The notes beneath the pieces are model-generated. The model was given only the letters and a program-made list of their open reading frames with translations, ran no database searches and had not been told where the DNA came from. Below, piece by piece: positions 1-10,887 of a stretch of DNA of 64,000 bases. The stretch spans positions 895,317 to 959,316 of the forward strand of contig NW_024468514.1 of the NCBI RefSeq assembly GCF_001632365.1, written 5' to 3'. Source of the stretch: Laetiporus sulphureus 93-53. Lineage: Eukaryota; Basidiomycota; Agaricomycetes; Polyporales; Laetiporaceae. How positions within the stretch are numbered: position 1 is the stretch's first letter; each line of letters starts with the position of its first letter. The position numbers and the translations under genes are program-made.

Positions 1-4
1 CCAC

Positions 5-544
5 GTGCATCTGAACCACACTCACTATTCCTTGGGTCCGTCTTTTGGTCCGTCGCACTCGCAGGTCTCGCAGGGCCAGGCTCTCGCGTCATCGCACTTG
101 CAACCCCCGATTGGTCCGTGCCCCACCCCGTCGCTCGCGTTCACCCCTTCTTCCTCGGGGTCCGTCGAGACCCCTGCTCCCACGACCCCCGGCGCTTTCC
201 AGTCCACCGTCCACTGTAAGTGGGACAACTGCGGCGCCCTGCTCGAGTCTACCCAGCATTCGGCCATCGAAGCCCACCTGCGGGAGGCGCACCTGCCCTT
301 GTGGCGCGACGTGGAGGACAAGCGGCTCAAGCAGCGTTGCCTCTGGCCGGGGTGCTCGAACCGGAGAGAATTGTTCTACAGCGGACTTGCGAAGCACATC
401 GCGACCTGCCATTTGCACTCGACGGTGAGCAAGTGCCCGCACTGTGACCAGCAGCTGTCGAGGGGCGACTCGATGGCGCGGCATGTCAAGTCGCAGCATC
501 CTACGCCCGGTGTGGGTGTGGGCGGGGGCGGGGTGATGCAGTGA
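5..544 (+). CDS. C2H2 zinc-finger protein, 3' part
   Basis: This is the C-terminal part of a zinc-finger protein that probably binds DNA; its target is unknown. The last about 110 residues hold three C2H2-type fingers in series. The first starts CKWDNC and ends HLREAH, the second runs CLWPGC to HIATCH, and the third runs CPHC to HVKSQH. The region before them is rich in Ser, Pro, His and Gln, as in fungal regulator linkers. The frame is open to the window edge and its first codon here is GTG, so the true start lies upstream and the gene is cut by the window. A Gly-rich tail precedes the TGA stop. No intron is needed in the visible part. The finger spacing is irregular (long first and second fingers), which resembles fungal regulators with poorly conserved fingers; the exact family is not identified. 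Confidence 0.75.
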   Translation: MHLNHTHYSLGPSFGPSHSQVSQGQALASSHLQPPIGPCPTPSLAFTPSSSGSVETPAPTTPGAFQSTVHCKWDNCGALLESTQHSAIEAHLREAHLPLWRDVEDKRLKQRCLWPGCSNRRELFYSGLAKHIATCHLHSTVSKCPHCDQQLSRGDSMARHVKSQHPTPGVGVGGGGVMQ

Positions 545-3500
545 GTGGTGCGCTCGATCCGTGAGAGGCGATGTGAGGGACTGCTGATGAGGCTACTGAG
601 CATCGAGAGCGCCGCGCGGCTGTGCTGTGCCGAGTGCACGACGCCGCGTGTTGTACCACTCTGCACCACCAAGGTAGTTGATTCTGGATTTTATTCGTTT
701 ACGGGTCGTACTCGGGCTGTACGGTGCTCCCATCGTTGAGCCTGCCTGCTGTCCGCTGTTGTCTTTTCTTTCTGTGTCACCGTCGTTGCGGCCTGGAGCT
801 GCACCATGGAGCTGCGTCAGACGCCTCCTGACGAGTGTGCTTACGTGTTTATCTTGTTGAGTGCTGTCACATAAATGTTGTGTCGTATATTCCATCTCCT
901 TGCTTCGCTGTCGTGCTTACTGTACATACTACGCACGAGCCTTGTATTACGTCCACCAACCCCGGTATAGCTAGTACAGTGATGACACATACTACGTTGG
1001 AGATCTGTAGCATGATCGTCCTGTACAGTAGATTCCGTGTTATCTGTTAATCAATTACAAGTTCTTCACGCATATCGCCGCAGTCTGTCAAGTGGCCGTC
1101 CGTACAGGTTGTTTCGTGCGGACATCGTACATGGTGTGATGACCGTATAAGTTCAATATCAGCGGCTGTGACGAAGGCACAGCGGCGCGGCCGTCACTCA
1201 TACCGTATGCGCTACCACAAGCCTCGTGAATGCGGTTTGCTGAGTACAAAGTAGGCAAGGGACGTTCGGGGATAGGATCGCTGCATCTCCGAGGCGGCGG
1301 CAGATCAGGCCTGGGTCTGACGGCCGCAAGGGTTCTACTCGCCTGTTCGACAGCCTCGGACGCCCTGTGCATCCTCTTTGACATCTCTATTTCTGGCATG
1401 GCTTGGCACGATAAGATGTGACTTCGCGAGGCGAGGAATACCCGACACCGATCCGAGACCGTCGGAAGGAAGGAAGTGGTTACGGCAATGACTTAATGGT
1501 TCTCTAAGGAAGAGGTCTAGGTAGGTAAGAGGCCGCATGTATCGCGGCGTCAATCTGGGCCCTGAGCGTTGTCTAGGAAGGTATTTCTAGCCGGCTTCGT
1601 GGTTCAGGGTCTTGTATTTCGTGCGGTGATCTGCATGGAAGCTGGGGAGGAGAGAGGCCTTGATGGGGAGTTGGAGCTTCGTCCGAGCACGCTCGGACGA
1701 AGCACGGACGTGAGAATCTTAGGCTGACGTTGTGGCCCTCAAGTTTGAAATTCGAACTCTCGGGTCGGGGTTAGACGGCTGATATTGGTGAACGTCGCTG
1801 GATGTGCACCGCCACAGTCACTTTTACTGACGTGGACAAAAATGGATAAGCTCGTCCTCACCTAGCACCTTGTCCTCTAATCAGGCGCCTGGTGATCTTG
1901 TGAGGTAGAGGTTGGCGCTTGGAGGCCTCCGTGCTGGTCGGAGCGGACGTAGGGCGTGCCGAATGCCTTGGACGGGCTTGATAACGAAATGCTGCGCTGC
2001 GTTGCATCTGACGAATGCGTCCACCGGATTCGGCGGTGCGACGCCCATAATGTCAGGTGGCTCGATGAACTCGCAAGGTCACCGGGCTGTGACGACGGGA
2101 GCTACTTGTACGTTCCAGCCCCCGCGCATGGAATAGCCACAGCCCCGGATGCAATCGTCGCAGATCACCAGACTCAAGCGAGAAGCGCCTTGGCTCTCGA
2201 AGCCTCCACCGTCGATCGTACAACACGCGCACCGGCTATGCAAATGCAGGCCGGCTGGTGGAGAGAGATTGAGATTGGATCCGCGGCATTGTTGTCTAGA
2301 TCGGAGTAGATCCGCGTGAGGTGGCCGCGATCGACGGCAGATTAGTCTCTCCTCTTAGCCATGGCCAATCACAGTCCCCCGATTCACCTGCGCATGCCCC
2401 CCTTCCACGTTAATCCTTCAACCTTTTCCGGTGTGCATACGTAGCTCGCCGCGATATGCCGTCCTGTCTCCAGATCTATGGCCTCCTTCGTCGACTCCGC
2501 TATGCAAGCTACCTCCGACGCCGGTCCCTGCCCAATATAGCACCTGCGAACATTCTCCAACCTGAATAACTGACCGCCCGAGTAAAGGCGGGCCTTTGAG
2601 CGATGAAAGCAGCTGAAGGAAGCTTTGACTCGATGTAGGAGGTGGACATGTTGATAATAACCCCCAGGGTTTGTCGAGTGTCTCTTTATGACGCGGCATG
2701 CAGGTCTGTGATACCTCGGTTCTGCGTGCATGATTACAACCATGACATCGAGCAGCGAAATTCTCACCTATCTCGCTGGTTCTCGAGCTCGAGGCATCGC
2801 CTGAGTAGGCGCCGTCGCGGACGATTGAAGTTCGGGTACATCACTTCTGATCATACACTACCGAAGTGCGCGATATTCATTGTCTCGGCACGGCGAACGT
2901 TCATCTAATTCGCTGAATGCTTCTTCATAACCCAATATGTCCCTTGCGGCAGTCGATAACAACGCTGGGAAGCCGAGCTTCGTGGGTGCCTTCTAGACGT
3001 TCAGACGAAGACATTGATGTTGCTTTCGTGTTCGTAGTGGCCGAATAGCTAGGATTTGAAGCGACTGCTAGCTTCAATTACAATGCGCAGCGAAGATGTC
3101 AATGTAATCCGGGTTCGAATGCGCATTGACCGAAGCACCCACTGCTGGCATGAGAAGCCGCTGCCAGAGCACAGCCAGGCGCGCGAGAAATGAGAAGCAG
3201 GAGCGGGAGCTGTTGCAACACAACATCTAAAGGTGTCTTAGGCGCGCGCAACGCTGTATGAGGTGATGTATTGACAAGGTAAAGTTGATTGAATGCGCAC
3301 GATAGTCCGCGGACCCGCTCACGCAGAAGGCCTTCCTCTTCCAGCTGCGCACTGTTACTCCGCAGGTGCTTGTGTTGCCTGTGTGACATCGATGAAGTAG
3401 TACTCAGCGTTCATTGGGTTCTTAAAGAGCACCCTTGACCTGTCCCCGGATATACGATGGATGAGATCGTAGGGGCACGGAGACCACGGTGCATACGGAG

Positions 3501-5674
3501 GACAAGAACATACATTAATTCTTCTCGCAGAACAAAGGCCAGAGCTCCGCGACTTCAAGAGCACGACAAGCGTAGACCTGCCGTGCAGAACCCAGAATCA
3601 GGTGTGAGAACGAGGCGTTGGCAAAGGCAAGACCATCATGACGCGACGCGACGATATAACGACAGCAAGTGCGGCCCTGACGTGTATTCCGACTTTTACA
3701 CCTTTCCATCTTTCTGCGCGCAGTTTCTTGTGCGAATTCCCGTGGTTTTGAAAACAGCTGTCAATTGCAAGACCGTTGCCTGGAGGCTGGCTGCAGTTGC
3801 TCGCAAGTAGCCGCCCGCCATCGATATCATTTGCGTGACAGACGCGTGTGGTCACGCGTGACGGGACGCGTCATTGGTCTTTCGCACTTCAAGCAACTCG
3901 TTCCGCGTCAACTTGACGAATCTCGACAGACTATCCGGATTAAAAGCTGTTTGCCGCCTTTGCACTAGAGCACGGAAGAGGAAACGGAGCAGCATCGTGC
4001 CGTCTGACTCGGACTTTTTCGATCTTTTGGAACTTTGAGGCGGTGAGGACGTCCGGGCCAATGCCTTATTCCCAGATCTACAGAAAGGGGGCACAGTTTC
4101 CCTCGGTTTTCCGATTTCCTGTGATTTTACGTCTTTTGAAAGCTCGCATCGCGTATTGGAGACTAACAGCGGCCATTATGACATCCCACGCCTATGCGGA
4201 AGCCTGAGCTTCTCCGTGCGATGATGAGCGTCCCACCGCACGTCGTTTGTGGGTGGTTCTCGCTTTTCGAAGTTTGTCTCCCTGATATCAAGGTGAGAAC
4301 GCTGCGAAGGGATTTAGGGCGGAGCGTTCGGAGAAACGGGATCTGTTTTTATCGAGGTTCGTCTTCTCATGCCTGCGTTCATATCGGTTACTTGACTGCT
4401 CTTCATATCCTCGAATTTGCCTGGCATGTGAACATTGGAAACCACGCTAATGTGACTGGGATACGTTGGCATCAGCAGTTTTCGCTTGTCAGCAGCGACA
4501 AGTCTGGTTTCCATTCTAGTCTAGACAAAATCCCGGGTCACTACTAGTCATCTCGTGATGCGATATGACGTTACTAAGGCGATATTGAAGTCATAATGAG
4601 CACGCACGCAGCTTCGGACTATGTTATACGACCTTGACGCTCGGGGCGCACACATGGAGATCAAACGGCGTTAATGTGTTCAATAAGACGCATTAAATGT
4701 GAGTCCCGTTGCTGTTGGTGTTCGTAATTCGTCGCGCCTTCCCCCCTTATACACCCGCCTTCTTTCCGAAAAAACCTGAAACATATGTTAACTGTCTCAA
4801 CGAGTTCCACAACAGATTCTTTTCAGATCCATGGGAACCGGTGCGAGTTACCTTGTCCTGAGGGCAGTTGCTAACCGATTTTGTCTCCCCTGTGAATGTG
4901 TTTAAATTGCATGAGCTGGATGGAGATCTTGTATATCGATCCTGTGAGTCCAGCCAGCGGCTTACATGCATCCTCACACTAAGGATTATGCCATCTCAGA
5001 CTCAAGTCTACGGAAAACATTGAAATCTCTAGGCCAAAACAGTGAGTGAAGGAAATTAGCACTAAATCCTGCCCTTTCTCTTTTGCTTGCGCAAGGTCCC
5101 GTTGGTTTGCTTCGTTCGCAACTACAATCGCAGAGAATCAAGATAGGATGTAGGCAAAATAAAGATTGTACCACGCAACTTGTTGCACTCCATTTTGTAG
5201 ATGAAACACTATATGCAAATACTGAGGCAATTTCGTTCTGGGGAAGTTTCGATCGACGAACTGGGGAGTTGAAAGTCGAGGTGATCGTCCTGAGGGGGAT
5301 CCATCGGCATTCTGTGACCCCTCTTTTTGGAGTTCGTAATGTGGATGAAGTCCTGTAATTGTCATCAAAACAGTTGTCTATAGAATGAGCAAAAGGATGT
5401 CAACGTTATCGCAGAAGTTGCACTAACTCGAAGTTGTGCGCGGCATCATGATTATGCAACATGAACGATATGATGGGAGCGAGTTGCAACTACGAAGAAT
5501 GAACGACTAGAGCGACAGTCTTCTCCAAATCTGCTCTACACACGATATAGGCTGTTAAATTGCAATAAGAGCTGCGAAGCGTGTGGATTCTCGAACGGAG
5601 CCAATTATGGGCCCGGATGAGCGTCTATGTCAGGACTACTTCAAGTTTACGCACCTCACCATCTTGGAGCCTTC
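545..5674. other. No supported gene
   Basis: Only short frames without recognisable motifs are present on either strand, and none has a convincing intron chain. A few scraps hint at decayed sequence, for example a short open frame at 2384-2767 on the minus strand and a peptide-like stretch near 2938. A copy of the recurring TGACGGGACGCGT motif lies near 3858-3872. I see no RNA gene or clear repeat here. Confidence 0.5.
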
Positions 5675-7921
5675 ATGTCTCTTAACCGCATTCTCAGGCA
5701 TTTACGACCGTTCGAATTATCTGCACGACATCTTTCGATCGTATCTAATGTACTTACGCTACCTGACACTACGGACCAAGAGGCACTTCATCAGGAAAAC
5801 GTCACTTTTTCTTTTTTGCTTCTTTTGGTACCTTTTTCTTACAAAAAAGGCAGAAAAGAGAACAATGTAGAAAAAAGCGTGAGGATCGGCTGATTCCTCA
5901 CTTTCTCATGGCCTTGACGACGCTTGGCAACACTGATTTGCCCAAAAAGTTGTCATCAAGTCCATTAAAGGAACAAAAGCCCGGAAGCCTATCAGGAAAT
6001 TCCAAAGGCAGATTCTCTAACCTTTTGTCCTTGAACGGACTTTTCACAAACTTTCTGATCAGAAAGCACCCAAAAAGCGCTCAAAAAGAAGCAGATAAGG
6101 CAAATTCAAGCCGATCCTCACGCTTTTTTCTACATTATTTTCTTTTCTGCCTTTTTTGTAAGGAAAAGGTATGAAAAGAAGCAAAAAAGAAAAAGTGACA
6201 TTTTCCTGATGTTCGACGCCACACCTCAAATCGCTGGCTCTACAATGAACAACTATGTGAGTTGACTTCCGTAAATGTGCTAGATCACAGTATCAAAGTT
6301 GTTTTACGGAGCTTTCGCGTCGCTATGTGAAGTTTGATCCTCAGGCATTAGGACGAGTTGCCGCAGGTGCCGTCGGCTCCAGCGCCATACGAATTGATAA
6401 AGTCGCAGAAGGTGAAAATTCATGACCGTGATTACATTGCATTGTCAATGATAACTATATACCAGGCTCCACTAACAATATTTTTCTTCTCAATTTTCAG
6501 AACGCACAAGAAGCTATCGCTCATCTACCGTGCCCTTTAGCCGGACCTCCACACTTGATCACCGCATCGGAAGTCGCCACTATGGAGTTCGCAAGAGAGG
6601 TCATGAAGATACCCGTGCCAAAGGTTCTCGGTTGGAGCTCTCGCGCCAGTGCAACGCCGGTTGACGCTGAATTTATCATCATGGAAAACACGCGTGGCGT
6701 CGAGCTGGCTACACTGTGGCCTGAGATGAGAGGGGCTGAGAACAACACTGATTGAACAACTAATGGAGATTTAGAAAAAATCTATAGCCTTCCGCTTGTC
6801 TCACTATGGGAGCCTTTTGTTCAAGGAAGACGTGGTGGGTTACCCACATACCACCGACGTCTTTGCGGATCCGACCGCTCATCCTAATGTTCCATCAAAA
6901 TATGCCATCGGGCCTTGCGTTTCCTGGGATTTATGGCGAGGCGAGCGACAGCAGATGGATGTTGACCGGGGACCCTGTTCGTATTGTGGCGCGCTCGCTC
7001 CCGTCTTCAACGTTGCTGACCAGTCTATTAGACAGGGAAAGATGCATTTTCGTATATCTCAAGCTTTTTCAAATGTGAGCAGCAATGGCTTGCCCGATTT
7101 GCCAAGCCTCGCGACCCGTCGGATCCATTCTATCTGAGCACCGAGGATAATTCGCCGGCCGCCCACATCGCTGTCCTGGACCAATTCCTTGCCTGCCTGC
7201 CTCACATTATGCCGGATCTGGAGCTGCGTTATCCGGCACTATGGCACACCGACTTGTATCGAAGCAACATCTTCGTTGAGTCGCCACAGCCCACCATTTT
7301 GGGCGTCATTGGCTGGCAATGGACAGATATTGGGCCTTTTTATGCACAGGCGATATTTCCAAAGGCTTTTGTGTACGGTGGAGACTTGTAGACCTCTCGT
7401 CAAATTCTTACGACGGACCCCGACTTCCTGAAGACCTTCCGCTGGAGGAACGAGAGCTCGTCAGGATGGAGCAAAATGAGGCATTCGCAATGTGCTACCA
7501 GCAGACCTTGATCACAAACACACCTCCTTGCGCAGCAGTCATGTCAACCCCATACCTTTCGACTGTAGTGGACCCTGTCTCCCGCGTAGTACGCGCACGT
7601 GGTACAGCGGCATCGTGAGCATGCAGGTTCTTCTGCTCGATATACAGGTCACTTGGGATGAAATCGCACCAGCTGGCACGCCGTGCCCTCTCAATTATAC
7701 GAATGAGGATGCGGAGCGGATTCTGAGCCATGCAGTGCAGGAGCGCGACTACGAGAACAATATCGAACGGCCGAAGGCTCTTTTGAATGTACAGATTGAT
7801 GGGAAAGTTGATACGGAGCAGTACGATGAGGTGCTGGGCCGAAAGTGAAGAGATGAAGGCTCTGTGGGATTCTAAGGAATGCGGCGGACTATATCGGTTC
7901 CAAGAGGGTGGACAATCGTAG
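5675..7921 (+). pseudogene. AIM9-like phosphotransferase (APH fold) pseudogene
   Basis: This is a broken gene of the fungal phosphotransferase/APH family related to yeast Aim9, a mitochondrial protein of unknown substrate. It starts with a basic, Arg/Ser-rich stretch (MSLNRILRHLRPFELSARH) typical of a mitochondrial presequence. Family landmarks follow in order: TSNRWLYNE near 6222, RYVKFDP near 6327, LPCPLAGPPHLITASEVAT near 6526-6580, YAIGPCVSWDLW near 6900, HTDLYRSNIF near 7245-7275 and TPYLSTVVDP near 7545. At least four frame changes break it, near 6415, 6980, 7390 and 7600, with one more near 7845, and a 423-bp inverted-repeat element splits exon 1. The catalytic-loop HxDLHxxN reads HTDLYRSN, and the metal-binding Asp of DWQ is Gly (VIGWQW). 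A splice acceptor at about 6500 (TTTTCAG) remains. The frame also needs introns, so some breaks could be unrecognised introns, but the lost Asp argues for a dead gene. Confidence 0.8.
5789..6211. mobile_element. MITE-like element with about 100-bp inverted repeats
   Basis: The two ends are near-perfect inverted copies of about 100 bp: 5789-5889 starts CATCAGGAAAACGTCACTTT and 6110-6211 ends with its complement (GTGACATTTTCCTGATG). The internal 220 bp has no clear coding potential. The element sits in the first exon of the AIM9-like gene. If it and one copy of a flanking TT are removed, the reading frame continues GAG GCA CTT CGA CGC CAC directly into the conserved TSNRW motif. A 2-bp TT duplication is therefore likely, although so short a duplication is weak by itself. 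No transposase is present, so the element is non-autonomous; its superfamily is not clear. Confidence 0.8.
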
Positions 7922-7929
7922 CTTATATG

Positions 7930-8113
7930 ATGACATCTCTGCCTTGGTGCTTACTCTTCGATGGGAAACGACGTTCAAGCCATTCATCTTGAGGAAGAGA
8001 GCCCGCCAGTCGCATGACGATAGAATGCGCTCCGAGTGTTGTCCAGTCGCGGATGCTCCGAGTCGCAGACGCAGTAGATGGCGCTGAGCAGTGCGTCTTT
8101 CGCGTCCCACCAA
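7930..8113 (-). pseudogene. Remnant of an unrecognised gene, duplicated at 17.9 kb
   Basis: On the minus strand a short peptide (WWDAKDALLSAIYCVCDSEH and onward) reads without a stop for about 42 codons. Closely similar DNA lies in the opposite orientation at about 17880-18060, where WWDAKPALHCVRDSEHPRLD is read. Conservation of the peptide in both copies suggests it derives from a coding exon, but no start, stop or partner exon could be placed in either. The two copies form the outer part of the inverted duplication described for 9870-10875 and 16790-17830. Confidence 0.4.
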
Positions 8114-8159
8114 ATGTAAGGTGTCGCAGAGCGTGCTGTTGAGTTTCGACCTTTTAGAT

Positions 8160-9190
8160 AGGCTAGTCAGAACTCGGGCTCGGACGATTGTTGGCAGCTT
8201 ACGTGCTGAATGATAATTTACACCCGGTTGTCCTAGTCATCCCACCAGGCTGCTTTGCGCGATAGCATCTAGGCAACCCAGTTAAGGGTAGGCGTGTTTC
8301 TCCTATTCTAAGTTCCCACTGTTCTGCTGGCATGCCAGGCCTCCTCACTCTCATATAGGCACGACTCACTGTGCACGCATTTAAGCAATCCGATATTCGT
8401 TCGTAATCTCACAGCGAATTGAACTTCAAGCTCTTTCAAGTGCCTCTAGTGGCAGTTCTGGGGCCTGCTTGAGCCATCCGCACTCCATATGAGATATGTC
8501 GTGGTTGGGTGATTGGTTCATCACTGGCAGCCGAGTAGATTTTTTTTCTGCAGCAGTTCATCGTGCTAAGAATGAACAAGGAGTGTAATAGTACAGATTC
8601 AGTTATTCAGGGGATTCCAAGGGGTGCTGATGCGCATCTCGAAGTGATAGTAATCTTCTACAATCTTGCCGTATGAGGCTCGAACCATGAACACCAGTGA
8701 CATGCGAAGCCGTGTCACTATATAGTACTTCTTTCAACGAGTTATCTCTGAACAGAGCTCGTCACCAACATTTGAGACACGAGACGTGAAGCCGAACCTA
8801 TATCACATAGCAATGCTTCCATTCAGGCTCATCATCCCTTCCTAGCACGGCTTTGAGAGCGGCAATCCTCTCTGGGGTGGCCATCGCAAGATAATCAGGG
8901 CGGGTGTTGGTGGCGACGGCGAGGAAGAGAAGGCAACCCCATGGACAGTCATGCTTGACCCAATGAACGAAGAGGAATCCTTTGCCAAACTTCTGTCTGA
9001 TATCGTCGAGCGCGGCGGCGTCCGACCGGCGCACCAGGTTGTGCTCCTTGGAATAGTCGGTCAACCACTCGAGCGGCATGGCGAAGCCGAGGGACATCCT
9101 TGGATTCCTCCGCTTACGTCGAGTGCGAGGTTGGTTTGTAGCCGCAATGGGCATATTTTGGGCCTGAGAGGCCGAGACGCCTGTTCTGAG
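8160..9190 (-). repeat. Module copy A (inverted relative to copies B and C)
   Basis: About 1 kb that matches 14990-15990 in reverse complement. Matching stretches run from the small gene through its 3' flank (the cacggcttcgcatgt stretch) to the far end near 8160-8220, where ttggcagcttacgtgctgaat is the counterpart of the sequence at about 15930-15965. The module interrupts the left arm of the larger inverted duplication, whose parts lie at about 7930-8130 and 9870-10875. Confidence 0.75.
8798..9154 (-). CDS. Unrecognised 118-residue protein, copy A, fused start
   Basis: First of three copies in the window of a small basic-N-terminal protein that I do not recognise. Shared features are an Arg/Lys-rich start (NQPRTRRKRR), the core MSLGFAMPLEWL, the segment FLFVHWVKHDCP, the hydrophobic LLFLAVATNTRPDYLAMATP and the end of about GRDDEPEWKHC. 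No signal peptide or membrane span is clear. This copy lacks the tiny first exon found in the other two. Its ATG and the DNA just upstream come instead from the exon 3 start and intron 2 of the Zn2Cys6 regulator found intact at 18284: the codons for QNMPIAA run straight into TNQPRTRR. The frame is open and conserved at the amino-acid level, so it may still be made, but the promoter would be a different one. Confidence 0.6.
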   Translation of the reverse strand: MPIAATNQPRTRRKRRNPRMSLGFAMPLEWLTDYSKEHNLVRRSDAAALDDIRQKFGKGFLFVHWVKHDCPWGCLLFLAVATNTRPDYLAMATPERIAALKAVLGRDDEPEWKHCYVI

Positions 9191-9218
9191 TCAACACAAA
9201 TGCTCAATCGAAGGAGCA

Positions 9219-9310
9219 CTAACTAGACGGTTTAACTACAGGCGGCGCAGACCGTGGATCGTAGTAGAGCGTCACAGAGGGCGTGACTGTTTGCGCCTCG
9301 ATCGGACCAG
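9219..9310 (-). pseudogene. Fragment of Zn2Cys6 regulator (exon 2 end)
   Basis: Read on the minus strand this encodes TVTPSVTLYYDPRSAPPVV, matching the linker TVTPSVTLYDPRSAQPVAG of the regulator at 18284-20419. A copy of that gene's intron 2 follows, shortened by about 9 bases but with donor GTTAGT and acceptor GAACAG kept, and then the start of its exon 3, which leads into the copy A gene. The upstream end of the similarity is near 9310; beyond that the sequence is unrelated, so the zinc cluster is absent. Confidence 0.75.
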
Positions 9311-9514
9311 CGCCGCTCTCAGCCAGCGACCCCCACTCCACATTTCCACTTATGGTAATACCAGTTATTTTTGCACGATCATGTACAGATTTGAAATGAT
9401 AAGAGGCAAAAAGATGAAATAGCCATTGCAAACAACCCGGCACATGACAAGTTTAGGGCAGACAAATGTGAACTTCCACGATCATCCGGCGAAAAGAAAG
9501 TGAAAAGTAGCTGA

Positions 9515-9590
9515 AACTGACCGGGTTCGAACTTGCGACATACAAAATGAAATCGCGGTGGTAGCCACTAAGCTAAGTGACCACGATGAT
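9515..9590 (-). repeat. tRNA-like (SINE-type) sequence
   Basis: On the minus strand there is a good RNA polymerase III A box (TAGCTTAGTGG) followed about 40 bases later by a B box (AGTTCGAACCC). The T arm and acceptor arm do not pair properly, so this is not a working tRNA. It may be a tRNA-derived SINE head or a decayed tRNA. Confidence 0.35.
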
Positions 9591-9869
9591 TGTGTTTCTA
9601 GTAATATATATCATAAATTATTTTAAGCCAATAATGTCCGTTATGAATATCATCAGTGAGTATCAACACACCCACTCCCCTCATGACAGAAGGTAAATAT
9701 GGATGTGCTTATGCATTGGACTCATCAATATTATCTGGAAATAACAGTAGAGGCAGTGTAAGGTGGCTTGGGGTGCATGGATGGACCGAACACATTTTGA
9801 TTGAATTTACACAGAACATATCATTTCCTTTTATGGGAATGTGGAGTGGGGGTGAGCTGGGTCCGCTCT

Positions 9870-10875
9870 CTAAGCCACCCCTTCCGCTACTTACGGCAAT
9901 CCTCCCGCCCCGGCCCCCAGCCTGATCCGTCCTGCACACAGAATATATTTTAATTAATCTCTGCAGGAACCTCAGACTCCGTTCTTAACCGGAATTCCGA
10001 ATATCACGGCGAACACGAATCTGTCCGACTCTATGACACGCTGGCCTGGCTGCCGAGCCCACGTAGTGAATTGCATCGCAGCAAGTGTGCAATATCCCCA
10101 CGACTCAAACCCTATCGAACCTTATGAAATCGATGATGTCAGCGGGCGGACTGCTATGTCGATCAGTAAGTGTAGTTGACTTCGAGTCAATTTTTGTGCG
10201 TCTTGGTGCTCAGTACAATTTGTCGAGCGCGAGATTCGTCAGCAGGACACTGCTGACAGACGATCTTCCTGCGATGCGCCTCGCTGGCAGCTGCTTCGTA
10301 CTAGTAAGCAAAATATCAAACTTGCGAGCGCTAAAAGTCCCGCTTCGGGTCGTGATCCTCACAAGCTGACTGTCCGGTTACCTCAAAGGCTTACAGCACG
10401 ATGACTCCAACCAAGCGCAAGCATATTCTCACTTGAGTTCGGACGAAGCACGACCGGTGATTCTCCCGACTTGTTCCTCCAACAGCCGCTGCGAGTGCTT
10501 CGCGAAAATGAAGAGAAAAAAATCGACAGACAGTGCCACAACGCTGAACGCTATTGCCCCACATACACATTGTCGACGATGGCTGTCCACGGACCGACAA
10601 GATCAGTAATCCTCAGTGCGACGTCCGACTAGCCTCAGCGATCCGGCCGTTGGCTCTTCACCCATGACCCACATTGCAGTGCGCTATTGATTCGTAGTAT
10701 AGAGGGAGCAGTCCACAGAGAAACGCGTGAAAATGAAACAGGATCGAAACCCCATGTCGTCTAACAGAATGGAATCCCGAGTCGCACTGACCAAGCGCGC
10801 AAGTGGTACGAGGAGGGACTCTGGCGCCTTACTTGCTCGCCCGACGGTGCGTCCGAAGCCCGATTGCGGCCCCAA
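9870..10875. repeat. Left arm of about 1-kb inverted duplication
   Basis: This matches 16790-17830 in reverse complement. Anchors include the GATCCGTCCTG block at about 9927 against about 17765, the AATTCCGAATATCACGGCGA block at 9991 against about 17690, the stretch at 10141-10300 against about 17370-17520, and the stretch at 10435-10620 against about 17045-17235. Divergence is substantial, with small indels, so the duplication is not recent. No open frame is conserved between the arms. Confidence 0.75.
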
Positions 10876-10887
10876 TATTCCATATTT

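Noticed and set aside
2384..2767. 127-codon minus-strand frame
   Set aside because: No family motif, no supporting introns or promoter, CpG and codon pattern not gene-like enough to call.
2938..2996. Short peptide AVDNNAGKPSFVGAF resembling the start of fungal seven-helix DUF6534-type proteins
   Set aside because: Stops after 19 codons and no membrane segments follow; probably chance.
3085..3125. GGTTCGAAT B-box-like sequence
   Set aside because: No matching A box or acceptor pairing.
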